A DNA stretch of 64,000 nucleotides from Trifolium pratense (Eukaryota; Streptophyta; Magnoliopsida; Fabales; Fabaceae), in assembly GCF_020283565.1 (NCBI RefSeq), contig NC_060061.1, positions 29,115,362 to 29,179,361 of the forward strand, in the 5' to 3' direction. Positions 23,352 through 34,775 of the stretch are shown here, piece by piece. Within the stretch, counting starts at the first letter, position 1, and the number at the start of each line of letters is the position of its first letter. Below the pieces are notes generated by a model that searched no databases, was not told the origin of the DNA, and saw nothing but the letters and a program-made list of their open reading frames with translations. Both the position numbers and the translations under genes were made by a program.

Positions 23352-24060
23352 AGACAACCTAAGAATAGGTAATCCACGTCTACTACAAAGCAAAAGGAGG
23401 CAAGGAATCCCACCAAAGAAAGTTGATAATTTGATGACCGTGATTCGCCTATTTGTCAGCATACATATTACCTTCTCTGAAGATATACGAGAATATATCA
23501 CCTACATACGAAAAGAGAAACAATTTTTCCATTTATTCTGGATGTTCCAAGGAACAATGTCATTATTCTTACTAGCTTGAATAGCAACCTCAGAATCACT
23601 GTCCATCCAAACCATGAGCCAACCTCTATCAAAAGCGTTGTCAATCACCAAAATAAGAGTCGTGCGTTCAACATATAAAACTAATGAGAAATTTCAGTTT
23701 GCAACAGAAGACGACCTAAGAATAGGTAACCCACGTCTACTCCAAAACAAAAGGAGGCAAGGAATCCCACCAAAGAAAATTGATAATTGATGACCATGAT
23801 TCGCCTTTTTGTCAGCATACATATGACCTTCTCTAAAGATATGAGAATATATCACCTGCATACGGAAAGAGAAACAATTTTTCCATTTATTCTAGATGTC
23901 CCAAGGAACAATGTCAATATTCTTACTAGCTTGAATAGCAACCTGAGAATTATTCTCCATTCAAGCCATGAGCCAACATCTATCAAAAGCATTTTCAATC
24001 ACCAAAATAATAGTTGTGCGTTCAACATATAAAACCGATGAGAAATTCTGTTTGCAACAA
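23352..24060 (-). pseudogene. tandemly duplicated LINE RNase H remnant
   Basis: Two direct copies with a period of 357 bp (23352-23708 and 23709 to about 24060) are some 90% alike. Read on the minus strand each gives a broken RNase H-like frame. It has ERTTIILVIENAF, CWLMAWMENNSQVAIQASKN, then an internal stop after DIVPWDI, and SHIFREGHMYADKKANHG (compare the usual ...REGN..ADKLAN of plant LINE RNase H tails). Stops and frame slips are present in both copies, so this is relic sequence. Confidence 0.65.
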
Positions 24061-24147
24061 AAGCTCCCCAAATAAGCACTAGAGCTATTGCGGAAAATCA
24101 CACCACTAGAAGACACAAAGTTAAGAAAAAAGCCATCATTGTTGGCC

Positions 24148-24425
24148 CACTACTAGAAATCTCGTGTTTAGCGGCCAATTTTGCGACCGTCTAAAATCAG
24201 CATCAACAATTGTGGTTGTTACTCTGTTGTGACCAACTCAGCTACCGATTTTTAGCGACTGAATTAGCAACCGATTTTTTAGCGACTAGCTTAGATACTG
24301 AGTTTGCGACGCTCTATGCAATGCATTGTCCGACGCTGTAGAAACTGATTTAGTGACTGATACCAACGACTGATTATAGCAACCGATTTGCGACCAATTT
24401 GTTTAATTTATAAAAAAATCAGTCA
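24148..24425. mobile_element. CACTA transposon end (fragment)
   Basis: It starts CACTACTAGAAATCTCGTG and is followed by many short related subterminal motifs (GCGACCG, AGCGACTG, GCAACCGATTT, TTGCGACC). This is the typical structure of a plant CACTA terminus. No matching inverted end was found to the right, so it is a truncated copy. Confidence 0.65.
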
Positions 24426-25060
24426 CTAATTTTGATTTTTTTTTTTGTGTCAATTTTTTTTTTTTGATTTTTTTTAAAAAATAAATAAATTGTAGCCCCT
24501 GTAGTATATATATATATATAACAAAACACATTAGTAAATGAAATTCTTATAAAGCCCTGCTTAATCAAAGATAATATAGAAAAATTACAATACAAACAGT
24601 GCAAATCACAATTGGTAACATAAGAATGCTCAATATAGAGCCTGTTTGTTTGAGATTTAAAAAATGATTTTTTTAAAAAAAATCATTTTCAAGAAAATCA
24701 TTTTTCTATAGATATTTTGAAAACAATTTAAAGCTATTTGCCGTTTGTTTACAATTATTAAAATCTATTTTTTTAAGATGGTGAGGGATGATGAATGATA
24801 AAAAATGGATTTTGATAAAAGCTATTGAAGATAGATACTCATTTTGATGAAAAAATAATTTTTTTTACTAAAATGATTTTTGAAAAAACCTGAAACAAAC
24901 ACAAATAAGATAAAAAAATAGATTTTTTTTTTTGGAAATATAGATTTTTTTGGTGAAAAATCTGGAAAAAAGGCCCACGATAGAGACAAACATAAATTAT
25001 ATCTATATACAGCTTAGTTTTTTTCATTCTAATACACTTTGTAACTTTATTACGTACGTA
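24426..25060. other. AT-rich spacer with a fold-back stretch
   Basis: Segment 24660-24710 folds on itself (AAAATGATTTTTTTAAAAAAAATCATTTT). The phrase GCCTGTTTGTTT and its partner AAACAAAC near 24891 suggest a small MITE, but ends could not be fixed. No coding signal. Confidence 0.35.
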
Positions 25061-25316
25061 TGGTACTTATTAGGTACTATAATTGGAGTACCACTCATTT
25101 GAGTACCTATTAGGTACTACTTCTAAAATAAAAACCCTCTATCTCCTCTTGGACCCACCTTATTTTTCATTAAAATATTTTTTTCATGAGCCCACTTTAT
25201 TTTATATATTCAATTTGAATTAATGGTACAAAACACAATTTTTTTTTGTACATCTCAAAAGCACAATTTTTGAATTGGCATGCCTCTAAAAAAATTTAAT
25301 GTCAACTATATAGACG

Positions 25317-26812
25317 TTGGTGCAATATTCGGTAAATAGAACCCAATATAATATGGGGTATTATTTGGCCGATGGTATTTATCCACAATGGGCTACACTT
25401 GTCAAGATAACTCTAATGTCACAAGGAGATAAAAGAAAATTGTTTGCCCAACATCAAGAAGCAGCAAGAAAGGACGTGGAGCGTGCATTTGGAGTGCTTC
25501 AATCTCGATTCGCAATTGTATGTGGCCCGGTGTGTAATTGGCATATGGATACAATCAGTGGCGGATCCAGGACCCTGGATCAGGGGGTGCAAATTTAACG
25601 ATATTTTTTTTTTTCTTTTTCAAGTTGCATAGCGGCATAAAATTTCACCCTTAAAGTGAATAATTAAGTAAGAAATTCTGCGTACGAACTTTGGCCTATG
25701 CAAATTGAAACGTTCATATCAACTGAGTTATGGGTATGTTGATATGTTTTTGAGATCTGTTAAGATTAACAGTATTCAATAAAATTATATAAACCGTTAA
25801 TTTGTTGGGTTACAATAATATACCAAATGATTTCAGATTTCTTTAAAACTAAACATGAGTGGTCTATATGATATAAATTTACAATCCAACTATATATTTT
25901 AAAAAATGTGTATTCGTTGAATTGTTATTGGTCGGTGTAACATCACTCGATAACAATAAAATTTGTAGAAAAAACTACACCTATGTATAATATTAATCAT
26001 GACTATATTGAATGGCATATAGTGGCAAAACGTTTCCATAAAAAAACAATAATGAATTTTTCCAACTTTTAATTTTTCCTTTACTCCAATTTGTTCAAAA
26101 ACTATCATGCATAAACCGGTGAAAAATATAATAAACTTCTCTTGGTGACTACCTCTTACTCCAAAGTGATATTTTAAAAAAGCAGTTTATTGGCCCAAGC
26201 CCACAACATAAGTAGATACACGCGCACACAACCCTAATCTGTAGTCGCAACACTTCATCTTCTCTAGTTCATTTCTCATTTCTTCTACTCTGTTCTTTTT
26301 CAATTTATGAACTAATAAACTTTTAATTCACTTATTTTTCTTCCGTTATTCTTTCTTTGTGATAGAAATAGTTGGTCATGAGTACAAAACGAAAATTTCA
26401 GGGTGTGCAAAGAACAAAAATACAAGATTATACATGCAAAGTTTTAACAGTTGAGGGGTGCAGAACAGTTGAGGGGTGCAGCTGCACACCCTCAACTGTA
26501 TGTAGATCCGCCCCTGGATACAATTAAACATATATTATATGCATGCATTATATTGCATAGCATGATTGTGAAAGACGAACGACACATGTATGCTGGTCAT
26601 TTTAATTATTCTTATGATCAGCCCCCAACAATGATGTTTCAACAAGTGACACACATAATGGTCCTCATCCAAATCTCGCACCATACCTTCAAAGAAGAGC
26701 ACAAATTCAAGATATGCGACCTCATCTTCAACTTCAACATGATCTTGTCGAGCATATTTGGCAACGTTTTGGGAATGATGATCAACAAAATTAATTGTTT
26801 TTAAAATTCTAT
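25317..26812 (+). pseudogene. PIF/Harbinger transposase, C-terminal part, split by a MITE
   Basis: The first piece (25317-25555) holds YNMGYYLADGIYPQWATLVK, containing the last catalytic Asp region (LADGIYP) of the DDE_Tnp_4 family. It also has AARKDVERAFGVLQSRFAIV, the family's best conserved block. The second piece resumes at 26517-26524 in the same frame with KHILYACIILHSMIVKDERH. The hAT insertion 25556-26516 plus its 8-bp duplication accounts for the whole gap. The N-terminal two thirds with the first catalytic residues is absent, so this copy cannot transpose. Confidence 0.88.
25556..26516. mobile_element. Tip100-like hAT MITE in PIF transposase
   Basis: The ends are CAGTGGCGGATCCAGG and, reversed, CAGGGGCGGATCTAC. 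The 8-bp target duplication GATACAAT is perfect on both sides (25548-25555 and 26517-26524). The motif GAGGGTGCAGCTGCA-type sequence recurs near the right end. Its interior includes ordinary AT-rich sequence with no transposase. Confidence 0.92.
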
Positions 26813-27160
26813 AATGTTATTTTAAATTATTTTTTAATTATGTAATTCTTAAAATTTGGGAATATTATTTTAAATTAAATTTTGAATTTTAATTATTTTT
26901 CGAATTATAAAAAAAATAGTACATACTAATTTTGTAATTTTATCATTATTATTTATATTATAAAATCTATAATTAAATAATAAGTTATTGTAATGATGTG
27001 GAATTATTGATGATACCCATTTTAGAACTTTTTAAGAAGTGCTCCATTGGAGGGGTTGAGTACCTATTAGGTATTATTATTAAAAAATAATAAATTAGTG
27101 ATGTGTCCATTTGGGACTCATTTAAGTACTCAATGTTGGAGTGATCCATTGTGGATGCTC

Positions 27161-30100
27161 TTATCCCATGAACTCATATGGGTTTCTTTAAGTGGATCCC
27201 GTTTCATTCTTTATATTATTTCACACTTCCCAATTATTTAAACAAGTCAATCACATTTCTCCAATATTCATACAACTCACCAAAAACTCTCAAAGGGGTC
27301 CAGTGGACCCATAAGTTACAAATTATATAGCCTTGCAATCTTTCTTTATAGTATAGTTGGTAATTTGTTACTGTAATTGAATGATCCAGCAAATGCTAAA
27401 GGACGTGCTTCTGCGTGCCAACAATTCAATATAAAGCACGTCCATTAAATATGAAATATCTGTTTGCCCTGACACAAGCAACTTGGAAAACCTGTAGGAA
27501 CTATGGAATTGCAGGCGATAATTATGGTCTAAGAGACTCCCACACCTCCTAGCTTCCTTTCATCCAACAGAAAGTTTATCATTATTGTATCATGTGATGG
27601 AGACACTCCAAACAAGAAGGCTCTTTGACAAAATAAACCAAAAAGTACCTGCATCCATGATAGTCGCATATGATCTCAGCACCAAGTCAAATTTCTTCTC
27701 ATAATGACTTCATTGTTATATCATGTGACACAACCATAAATAGTCACTTACTAAAAAACAAACCACTGTGATCACAAATCTCACTTAAGTCCCAAATGTT
27801 ACTCTATTGGTTATTATGTCTACCTAATCTAACAAAACCATTATGATACAAATAGAATTTTTTAAGGCGAAGAGCTTCCGACTGGATGAACTGGACCTCT
27901 GAACAAACAGAAAGTAACACAAGCAATTAAATTAACCTTCAAATCATGTTCTAAATCAAATATCAAAGGATAAACAACTTATGCAAAAAATGTACACATC
28001 GAAGCAAAAACATCACCAAATCAGATTTGAATGAATAAAATAAATGAGATTGAGAAAGAGAGAGAGAAACAAACTTGTCTTGAACATGACGCAGTGTTAG
28101 ACGATATTCATGCTCGCACTGACGCAACATTAGATCAGGTCATCATTTGATCTAAATGTATTCAAGAAGACATTTATAAGATTTTTCCACCATCTATGCT
28201 TCTTTAGATCTGCATATTAACAAGTCAGCGAGTCTTAGGCAAGAGTACCATGCACCCAATTAGTGGTAGTTATGGTTCTACCAACAATAGCCATACTTTC
28301 AGCAAAATACAAGGACAAAACTTAGACATTGTGCTATAGGTGCTGTTGGAACTGTTCCCAATAAAATCGTGACACCTGGATTAATTAATATAATGGACTT
28401 ATCTTCCGTCATCTCTCTCCAACCTCCGTTAACTTAGAAAACAAAACTCTGTGGAAAACTCTGCTGTCTGCATTTCCATATCATCATCATCCAATCGATG
28501 CTTTTTGATAAAATGAGAAGCTTTTGTGGTTTTTCTTTTAAATATATGAAATTTTATTGAAAAAAAATTTGAAGGGAATTTTTTTTTATTACATTTTATT
28601 GTTATGAAATTCAAGTTAATATATTTAAATTTTTTATATCAGCCGGGTCAATAGTCGTGCGGTCTGACCAGTGAACCAGTGACTCAATGCCTCGATCGGG
28701 CCAATCACCGGTCCGGGTTTTAAAACATTACTCTTGTATCCCTATAATTAGGAGTTAGTGTTTAGACTTTTGTATTATTATCAATTATTTTTAACCATAA
28801 TTATATTTTCTTCTTTTTGTTTTATCTATAACAAGTAACTTAAACATGGTATTAGAGAGGTATTATCCACCGTGACATGTGCACATTATTTTGTTGTCGA
28901 GTTCCAAAAAGTTTGGGAATATACTTAGTAGTTAGATTCAAACATGCTATGACATTTCTGAAAAGAAAAAACTTTAAATATAGAAATGTTGTGGTTACCT
29001 TGCTCTTTTGGACTTTTAAACGAACTTAAAGGCCAGTTTCTTTATCTCTTTTGGCCTAAAATGTAGTCAAAAACTCAAAATGCAGATTAGTTGTTCATAT
29101 TATGAACAAATATATTTTGGAGTAGAAAGACCAAATAGCAACAGAAAGTTTAAGATAAAATATAACCAGAATGTGGTGAAAAAGGTTATTGTGCTTAATG
29201 ACTTTATCATCCCTTATAGGACAAACTTCTAGCCAATCCAATGCAAAAAACTTCAATGCAATTTCGCCATTTGTCACTCCGGGATTTCCATTGTAGACAC
29301 CAATCTACAAAAGTGAAGACAAACTCAAACCATAAAACTAAAGCAAGAGATTTAACAATGGCATATATCATTGAACTCATATGATTAAGCAATTACAAGT
29401 AGAGGGTACTTATAATTAAATGCATAGTATTCCAGTAAAGAAATTATATTAATCAAATACAAGCGCCTTATATCATATATGGACAACCGGCTTTGAAGGA
29501 AATTCCATACATTTGCTGCAATCCCATTTGCTGCATTCCAATCTCACCCTATGCATTTTTATATGAAAAATATGGTTATTTAAAAACATTTCAATTGAAA
29601 TGGTTATATATAAACATTTCATAACAAGCAAAGAATTATATTTCCGAAAATTTAAGTTAACTTAACCCAATACATTATTAATTTAAATTTTAAGTTAACA
29701 TAATATATCTCCGTGAACAGTAATTTGCAGAGGAAACATACAATAGAGATTGTATTAAGTTATTCCATTTCTCATGCCATCAATAGAGATATATTTTCAT
29801 GTCCTTGCAGCCAGAGTTTACAAATGCATGGATGATCTTAGTGCTAATAGATTATTGGTCTATGATAATAAATGGAAGAATTTATTTCATTTTACATTGA
29901 GGTTTCTCATTTATAAATTCTAAAAGTTGAATTGTAACATAGCCTTTAATTCAAGTCTCACATGTCATTTACACATTTAATAATGTATGTATGCAAACCT
30001 ACTTTACGCGAGTTACAATGCTTCTTCCACGACCTGTGTGAAATCTAATGATGCAAAATAGTATTAAACGAACTTGAATCGAATATTATCAACATAAACT

Positions 30101-30190
30101 GCCAAAGCACAATATTTGAAAGTTAAATATGAAACAGACCATTTGCACCGGTCATTTCATGTCTGTCAATCGTGGTTCGCAGAAAATGGA
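27161..30190. other. AT-rich region with weak coding-like scraps, no gene called
   Basis: Minus-strand 29130-29290 reads a short open stretch preceded by an AG acceptor-like TAG (VYNGNPGVTNGEIALKFFAL), which I cannot assign. About 29480-29540 reads a Met/Gln-rich scrap. Segment 28636-28727 is a fragment of the CCGGT-type hAT family (ends CCGGTCCGGGTTTTAAAACA). Otherwise nothing is recognised. Together with the HDR and CAND1 pieces next door this may be a zone of captured gene fragments. Confidence 0.35.
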
Positions 30191-30194
30191 GATT

Positions 30195-30390
30195 TGTTCA
30201 AATTCCGCTATGCTACAGCGCTATAACGCAGCAATAAAGACTATTTTAAAACAATTTGTACTTGTTTCAAAATTTTATATTTTTTTTACTAAATAGCATA
30301 TCAAGGAACAATAATGATTTTTTTTAAATTCCGCTATGATATAAACGCTATAGCACCACCATAACCTCATTTTGACAACATTGCTTCATG
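30195..30390. repeat. MITE-like repeat (family also at 56730-56900)
   Basis: Inverted ends include ATTCCGCTATGCTACAGCGC and ATTCCGCTATGATATAAACG with the internal phrase ACTAAATAGCATATCAAGGAAC. The reverse complement of this arrangement is found in SEC11 intron 3, which supports a dispersed element. Confidence 0.6.
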
Positions 30391-30521
30391 TTGGTTTACA
30401 ATGGAGGCCGAAAGTATATTAATTGCATGAGCAGAACTATGCCGATGAAATTTACAAAAAATGAACAACAATGGAAGGGAACAAGTGTTTATCACTTCAC
30501 ATGCAAAGCAAGAGAATATAC

Positions 30522-31625
30522 CTTATCTGGTTTAGATGCACTAGATGTTACACCAATCCTTAATGAACCCTTTGGCAGAAAGTTTTCTTTCTCCACAAGT
30601 TCGCCATGCTGAAAGATGAAACTATAAACATTATTATTAATAGTGAAAAAAAAAACTAATAAAAGTTGGTGACATGAGGTATAAAGACTCTTTGAATTGA
30701 CTTGATTGAGTTTATCTATTGACATAAGCACTTGTGAGACCGCTTGGGAGAGTTTACGAAAACAGTTTATGAAATGTCCATAAACTGCTTTCAGCTTATT
30801 TCCTAAGAAGCTTATAAAACAGTTTGCTTACATTCAATTTGTGTGTTATTATGTTTCCTGGACCAATTATTTGCTCACTATCAATCCAGTAAGAAGGAAT
30901 TTTGCGTTCCTCAGCTATCTCTTGAAGGTGCGATGTATTATTCGAGTTCCAACCACCAACAACTTACTAACATACGATCCATATCTTTCTCCACCAGCTT
31001 GTAAATAGCATCTTGTCGCTCCTAAAAGGAAATTCAAAATAACTGTTTGATTAGAATGAAGGCATATAGAATGGCCACTGGCCAAAAATATATATTATGC
31101 ATAACAGTGCGATGTAGAACTGGCTAAGAGCTGCACAAATTGTGTTGAAGCAATAACATCAAGAACTAGAGAAGTGGAAATACCTGAGTAGCATCACAAA
31201 TTGTGTTGAAGCTTATAAAGTACTCAGTAACGTTTTCCACACCATATACATGCGCATCATTGTCCTCTCCACCAGTTTCCCTGTGAACCGATCATCAAAA
31301 TACATATAAGAATTAATTAAAATATATGAACAGAGCACAAGTGAAACTCTTTGCCCAAACTACTAAAAAGATAAAAGCTAACCAATCTCTTCAGTCTCTC
31401 CCTTGAGCAATGTTGTCTGATTTGCAATGCCAAGTTTTATTAGGTCACTGTCTGGATCAAAGCAGAAAGGGCAAATTTAAATTTCTGTACAAGAAAAATA
31501 AAATAATCACGACATTGAAGGGAATTGGAAACAAGATTGTTGATAGGACAGGACAAAAGTGGTACCTCGAAAAATGCCTCTCTGCCTCTGGTTGAGCTGG
31601 ACCCATTAAGTTCATATGATAATAC
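30522..31625 (-). pseudogene. HDR (IspH, hydroxymethylbutenyl diphosphate reductase) fragment, five exon-like blocks
   Basis: HDR is the plastid Fe-S enzyme that ends the MEP isoprenoid pathway. Minus-strand blocks are 31625-31566 (ELNGSSST...EAFFE), 31459-31383 ([20 protein letters not shown]), 31280-31184 (YGVENV, FISFNTICDATQ), 31021-30832 ([52 protein letters not shown]) and 30608-30522 (HGELVEKENFLPKG, IGVTSSASKPDK). GT and AG intron ends survive at most junctions, so it is a genomic, not a processed, copy. Breaks are a 2-bp insertion in MYGVENV (near 31248) and a 4-bp insertion before VVGGWN (near 30964). The 5' exons, which carry the first cluster Cys, and the last exon are missing. 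Confidence 0.85.
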
Positions 31626-32068
31626 AATAGTGCACGTGTCTAAATGCTCTTATGAAAATCAATCCACAAATAAAATTTGTACATATATTCAACCATTTAA
31701 AGCTTTTTACTTGATTTATGGGAACTTAAGGGTCAACTCAGAGTTCTACTAGTTAAATTGGTCTATCCCATTCTACATACAAACTTATTTTTACCTATTG
31801 AAATTGTTGGTGAAGCTTCAATTGCATTCGGATGTAGTTCAAATCATACATTTCTATCATACCAGAAGGTACATAATAATAAATTCTTGTTATTACTTAC
31901 CAGAAGTAAATATATCGTAATCTAAAAAGAGATAAAAAAATTGCATTAATCAACTTGTGAATCACCTTACTGATTCTGCAGTGTAGAATGAGGTTGCTAT
32001 TGCAGCAACCATAATTTAATGCAAATGATAACAGGACCAGTGGATTATGAATCTAAAAGAGATTTTAC
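31626..32068. other. spacer between HDR and CAND1 fragments
   Basis: AT-rich, intron-like sequence. No exon could be assigned to either neighbour. Confidence 0.4.
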
Positions 32069-32867
32069 CTTGAGAACAATGAGCTAATCATATGAAGGAC
32101 ATCACATAAAATATCCAGACATTTACATTTAGTTTCAGTGCTCATATCCTGTGGTCATTCAAATAAAAGAAGATTCATAATTAAAAAAAACCAATGAGCT
32201 AATATTATTAACACTTAAACCAGCAAAATAATGTAAACTAAGCAAGTTCATAAATAAAAGCAGACAATTAGTAATGCGGCATTATTGCCATGACGAGAAG
32301 AATCTAGTAGCTCATGGACCAGAAAACGAAAAGGCCCAAAATCAATATGACCCCATTTTAGCTCGCATCCCATGCCGTGAACATGAAGAAACTAGTAGAG
32401 TGCTGCTGGCAGCAAGCATAGCTCATATTGCACCACAAAGCTACGAGGCTAACTGTACCCAAAAATATAAACTGAAAAACCAACCAAATTTATTTGCAGA
32501 TATTAATAATAGAGCAAAAACCCTTAATTAACATCTTATTTTATCAATAAACAAAATTCCTTCGAGAGAACCAGATTCTTAAGCGTTGGTAAAGGCGGAA
32601 TGTGGAGAGTGATATGATAATATAAAATTGGTTCCACTAGGGTGGTTATTAGGTCCATTTTGTACCATTTTAAAGCAAGTCCAGAAACATCACCAGCAAC
32701 ATCTTTAAGTTGTTGTATGATGATATTATTCAATTTAAGTTCGAGATCATGATCGGCCCTAAAAGTGGGTTTGGTCAACTCATTAAGCAAATCACAAGTG
32801 ACCATATATCTGTCTTCCCAGTCATCTGTGTGTGAGAATCAATACCGGGAAAAGCTAAGTTAGCCAT
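32069..32867 (-). pseudogene. CAND1 (cullin-associated NEDD8-dissociated protein) 5' fragment
   Basis: CAND1 is a HEAT-repeat exchange factor for cullin-RING ubiquitin ligases. The minus strand starts at the ATG of 32867-32865 (MANLAFPGI). After a frame slip it continues as RYMVTCDLLNELTKPTFRAD, HDLELKLNNIIIQQLKDVAG and DVSGLALK, matching the family N terminus. A second block at 32148-32069 reads MSTETKCKCLDILCDVLH with an AG acceptor and a GT donor. Between them (32150-32650) expected exons are missing or unrecognisable; one open stretch there (CELKWGHIDFGPFRFLVHEL) is unassigned. The frame slip and the missing exons mark it as a broken fragment. It lies directly upstream of the HDR pieces in the same orientation. 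Confidence 0.8.
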
Positions 32868-33401
32868 TGTTGTATGAGACAATGACTAACGTGGAATGTT
32901 GTTAGTTAAGTAGGGAATATGAGAAGCAACAAACAAACAAATAAACAAACAAACTAGATGAATTGAAAATAATCATGCATACAAAAGACCTTGATCGGAG
33001 ATTTATAAGCAACGCATCATCATAAACATAAAGCAAAGATTGGAATGTATCATAGAAAGAGAGATAGAATCCTAACCCTAGGGCGAGAGTGGATCAGCGG
33101 AAGTCAAAACTCGGAATGCATGCGGCGGAATGAATCGGAATGAATGAAAGAGAGGTTTATAAGCAACGTATCATCATAAACATAAACATAAAGCCAAATT
33201 TTGGTTTCTTCTTGGGCAAGGCAGTGGTTTTTTAATATTGACATGAATTTACTTCACAAAAGGCAAGTCAATATAAAAAAAAAGGCGGGATAAGGACTAA
33301 ATATCATTTGGAATAATCATGTTTTCTCCACAAAGTGAACAGATTTTTAGGTGTTTAATTGGGTATTGATAACATTTTAGGTGTTTATTTGGGAATAATC
33401 C
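32868..33401. other. region upstream of CAND1 fragment
   Basis: It contains two near-copies of TTTATAAGCAACG-TATCATCATAAACATAAA (33001-33030 and 33159-33190). There is also a doubled TTAGGTGTTTAATTGGG / TTAGGTGTTTATTTGGG (33347-33393). The first part may be the captured 5' leader of CAND1. No gene was called. Confidence 0.4.
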
Positions 33402-33743
33402 TTGCAACATCAAAATTGTTCGAAGGTTGAGGGAGACTGGAAGACTCTTTGGAAATGGCTTGGCCCTCATCGCATCCAAACCTTCATTTGGTTGGCTGCG
33501 CATTGGTGCATCGTTACTAATTTTCGAAGAAGTAGATGGGGTAGTGGAATATCTCCTACTTGCCCGTGTTGTGGGAATGAAGACGAGATTGTCCTTCATG
33601 TGCTTCGTGACTGCATTCAGGCAACTCAGGTATGGCTTCATATTGTGCCTTCTAATTTTATAACTAATTTCTTTTCCTTTGATTGTAGGGACTGGATTTT
33701 CAATAACATTTATAGGAAAGAGGTTGGGACGAGCATATATAGA

Positions 33744-34693
33744 CAGTAGCGGAGCCAGGGGTGGCCAGGCAGGGCCATGGCCCACCCCAAAAAAAGTGAA
33801 ATTACTAGGGTATCCCTATACATATATTAAACTATGTGACTGTATACATATATCAGCGAACGCGTACTAATTTCACAACAACGAATTCGGTCGAGTGGCT
33901 AAGTTGTCTGGCACCTTTGCAAGGTATCTTGGGTTCGAGTCCTTTTGCTATTATCTGTTTTATTCTTTTTTTTTTACTGTATCTGTTTTATTCTTTAAAA
34001 AATCACTTTGAGACAAAATTAAAGTCTTACATTAATCACATTGTTTTTATAAAATTAGCTTTTCATATTTATATATCCACTATTATCTTCTTTGTTAATT
34101 TTTTTGTGTGAATAAAGCATAATTTTTTATTTTGGATTATATTTATTTTTTTAGTATATATATAATATAACAAAAAATATAATTTTTGAAGATCAATTTT
34201 CTGCAAGTATTAATTCAAACTTAATTATTAATTATTTTGAATCATTTGGTACACGTAAATATTATCTTAAGGTGCGCATTTTAATTCTCGAATGACCAAT
34301 TTTTTTATTATTATGGTATTTCATCTTGAGTGATCACCTTTTATATTTATTACAACTTTAATTATTGTATATAATATAATTTTTGTATTTAATTTATATG
34401 TTACTACCGGACCAGGAAGGCGCGTTCCCGTGTCTAACTTATGTAAAAAAAAAAAATATATGTCTTATGTTATGATCAGTTTGTTAATAAAAGATTTTTG
34501 CGGCTAATAAAAAAATATGTGTCTTATGTTATGGTGAGTTTGTTAATAAAAGTTTTTTTTTTGCTGCTAAAAAATTCAAGGATATTGTTGGTATTATAAA
34601 AAGTTCACACCAAAACTTATATATCCTCTTTATATATAGTATAAATAATTTTTTAGCGGCCCATCCAAAAAATAATTCCTGGCTCCGCCACTG
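33744..34693. mobile_element. Tip100-like hAT MITE in the LINE
   Basis: The ends are CAGTAGCGGAGCCAGG and, reversed, CAGTGGCGGAGCCAGG. The 8-bp duplication TATATAGA is perfect (33736-33743 and 34694-34701). It cuts the LINE frame between Arg and Trp codons. A tRNA-like segment with Pol III boxes lies inside. The interior is otherwise AT-rich. Confidence 0.93.
33896..33942 (+). other. tRNA-like segment with Pol III A and B boxes
   Basis: TGGCTAAGTTG (A-box-like, 33896-33906) and GGTTCGAGTCC (perfect B box, 33932-33942) are spaced as in a tRNA gene, and the start GGTCGAGTGGCT resembles a tRNA-Leu/Ser 5' arm. No cloverleaf could be completed, so it is a tRNA-derived relic rather than a functional tRNA. 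Confidence 0.5.
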
Positions 34694-34775
34694 TATATAG
34701 ATGGCAGACCACCTTCATGACAACATGCTGGTATTTATGGAAGTGGAGAAATAAAACTATCTTTGACGCTGACTT

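Larger units (their letters stand above)
25061..27160 (+). mobile_element. PIF/Harbinger transposon remnant
   Basis: The right end, reversed, starts GAGCATCCACAATGGATCAC, the usual style of plant PIF/Harbinger TIRs, with a TTA trinucleotide beside it. The left end is only loosely conserved (GTACCTATTAGGTACT repeated at 25061-25110, matching GAGTACCTATTAGGTA at 27058-27073). The interior encodes the C-terminal part of a PIF transposase, itself split by a hAT MITE. Confidence 0.65.

Noticed and set aside
30522..31625. HDR as a functional gene
   Set aside because: Two frame-breaking insertions, missing 5' exons with a cluster-binding Cys and missing last exon rule out a working enzyme unless the assembly is wrong at both sites.
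32274..32531. 85-codon plus-strand ORF between the CAND1 blocks
   Set aside because: No recognisable family; it overlaps a minus-strand open stretch of similar length, so neither strand can be preferred.
33297..33785. 162-codon minus-strand ORF
   Set aside because: Antisense to the LINE zinc-binding RT domain and crossing into the hAT MITE; no independent evidence.
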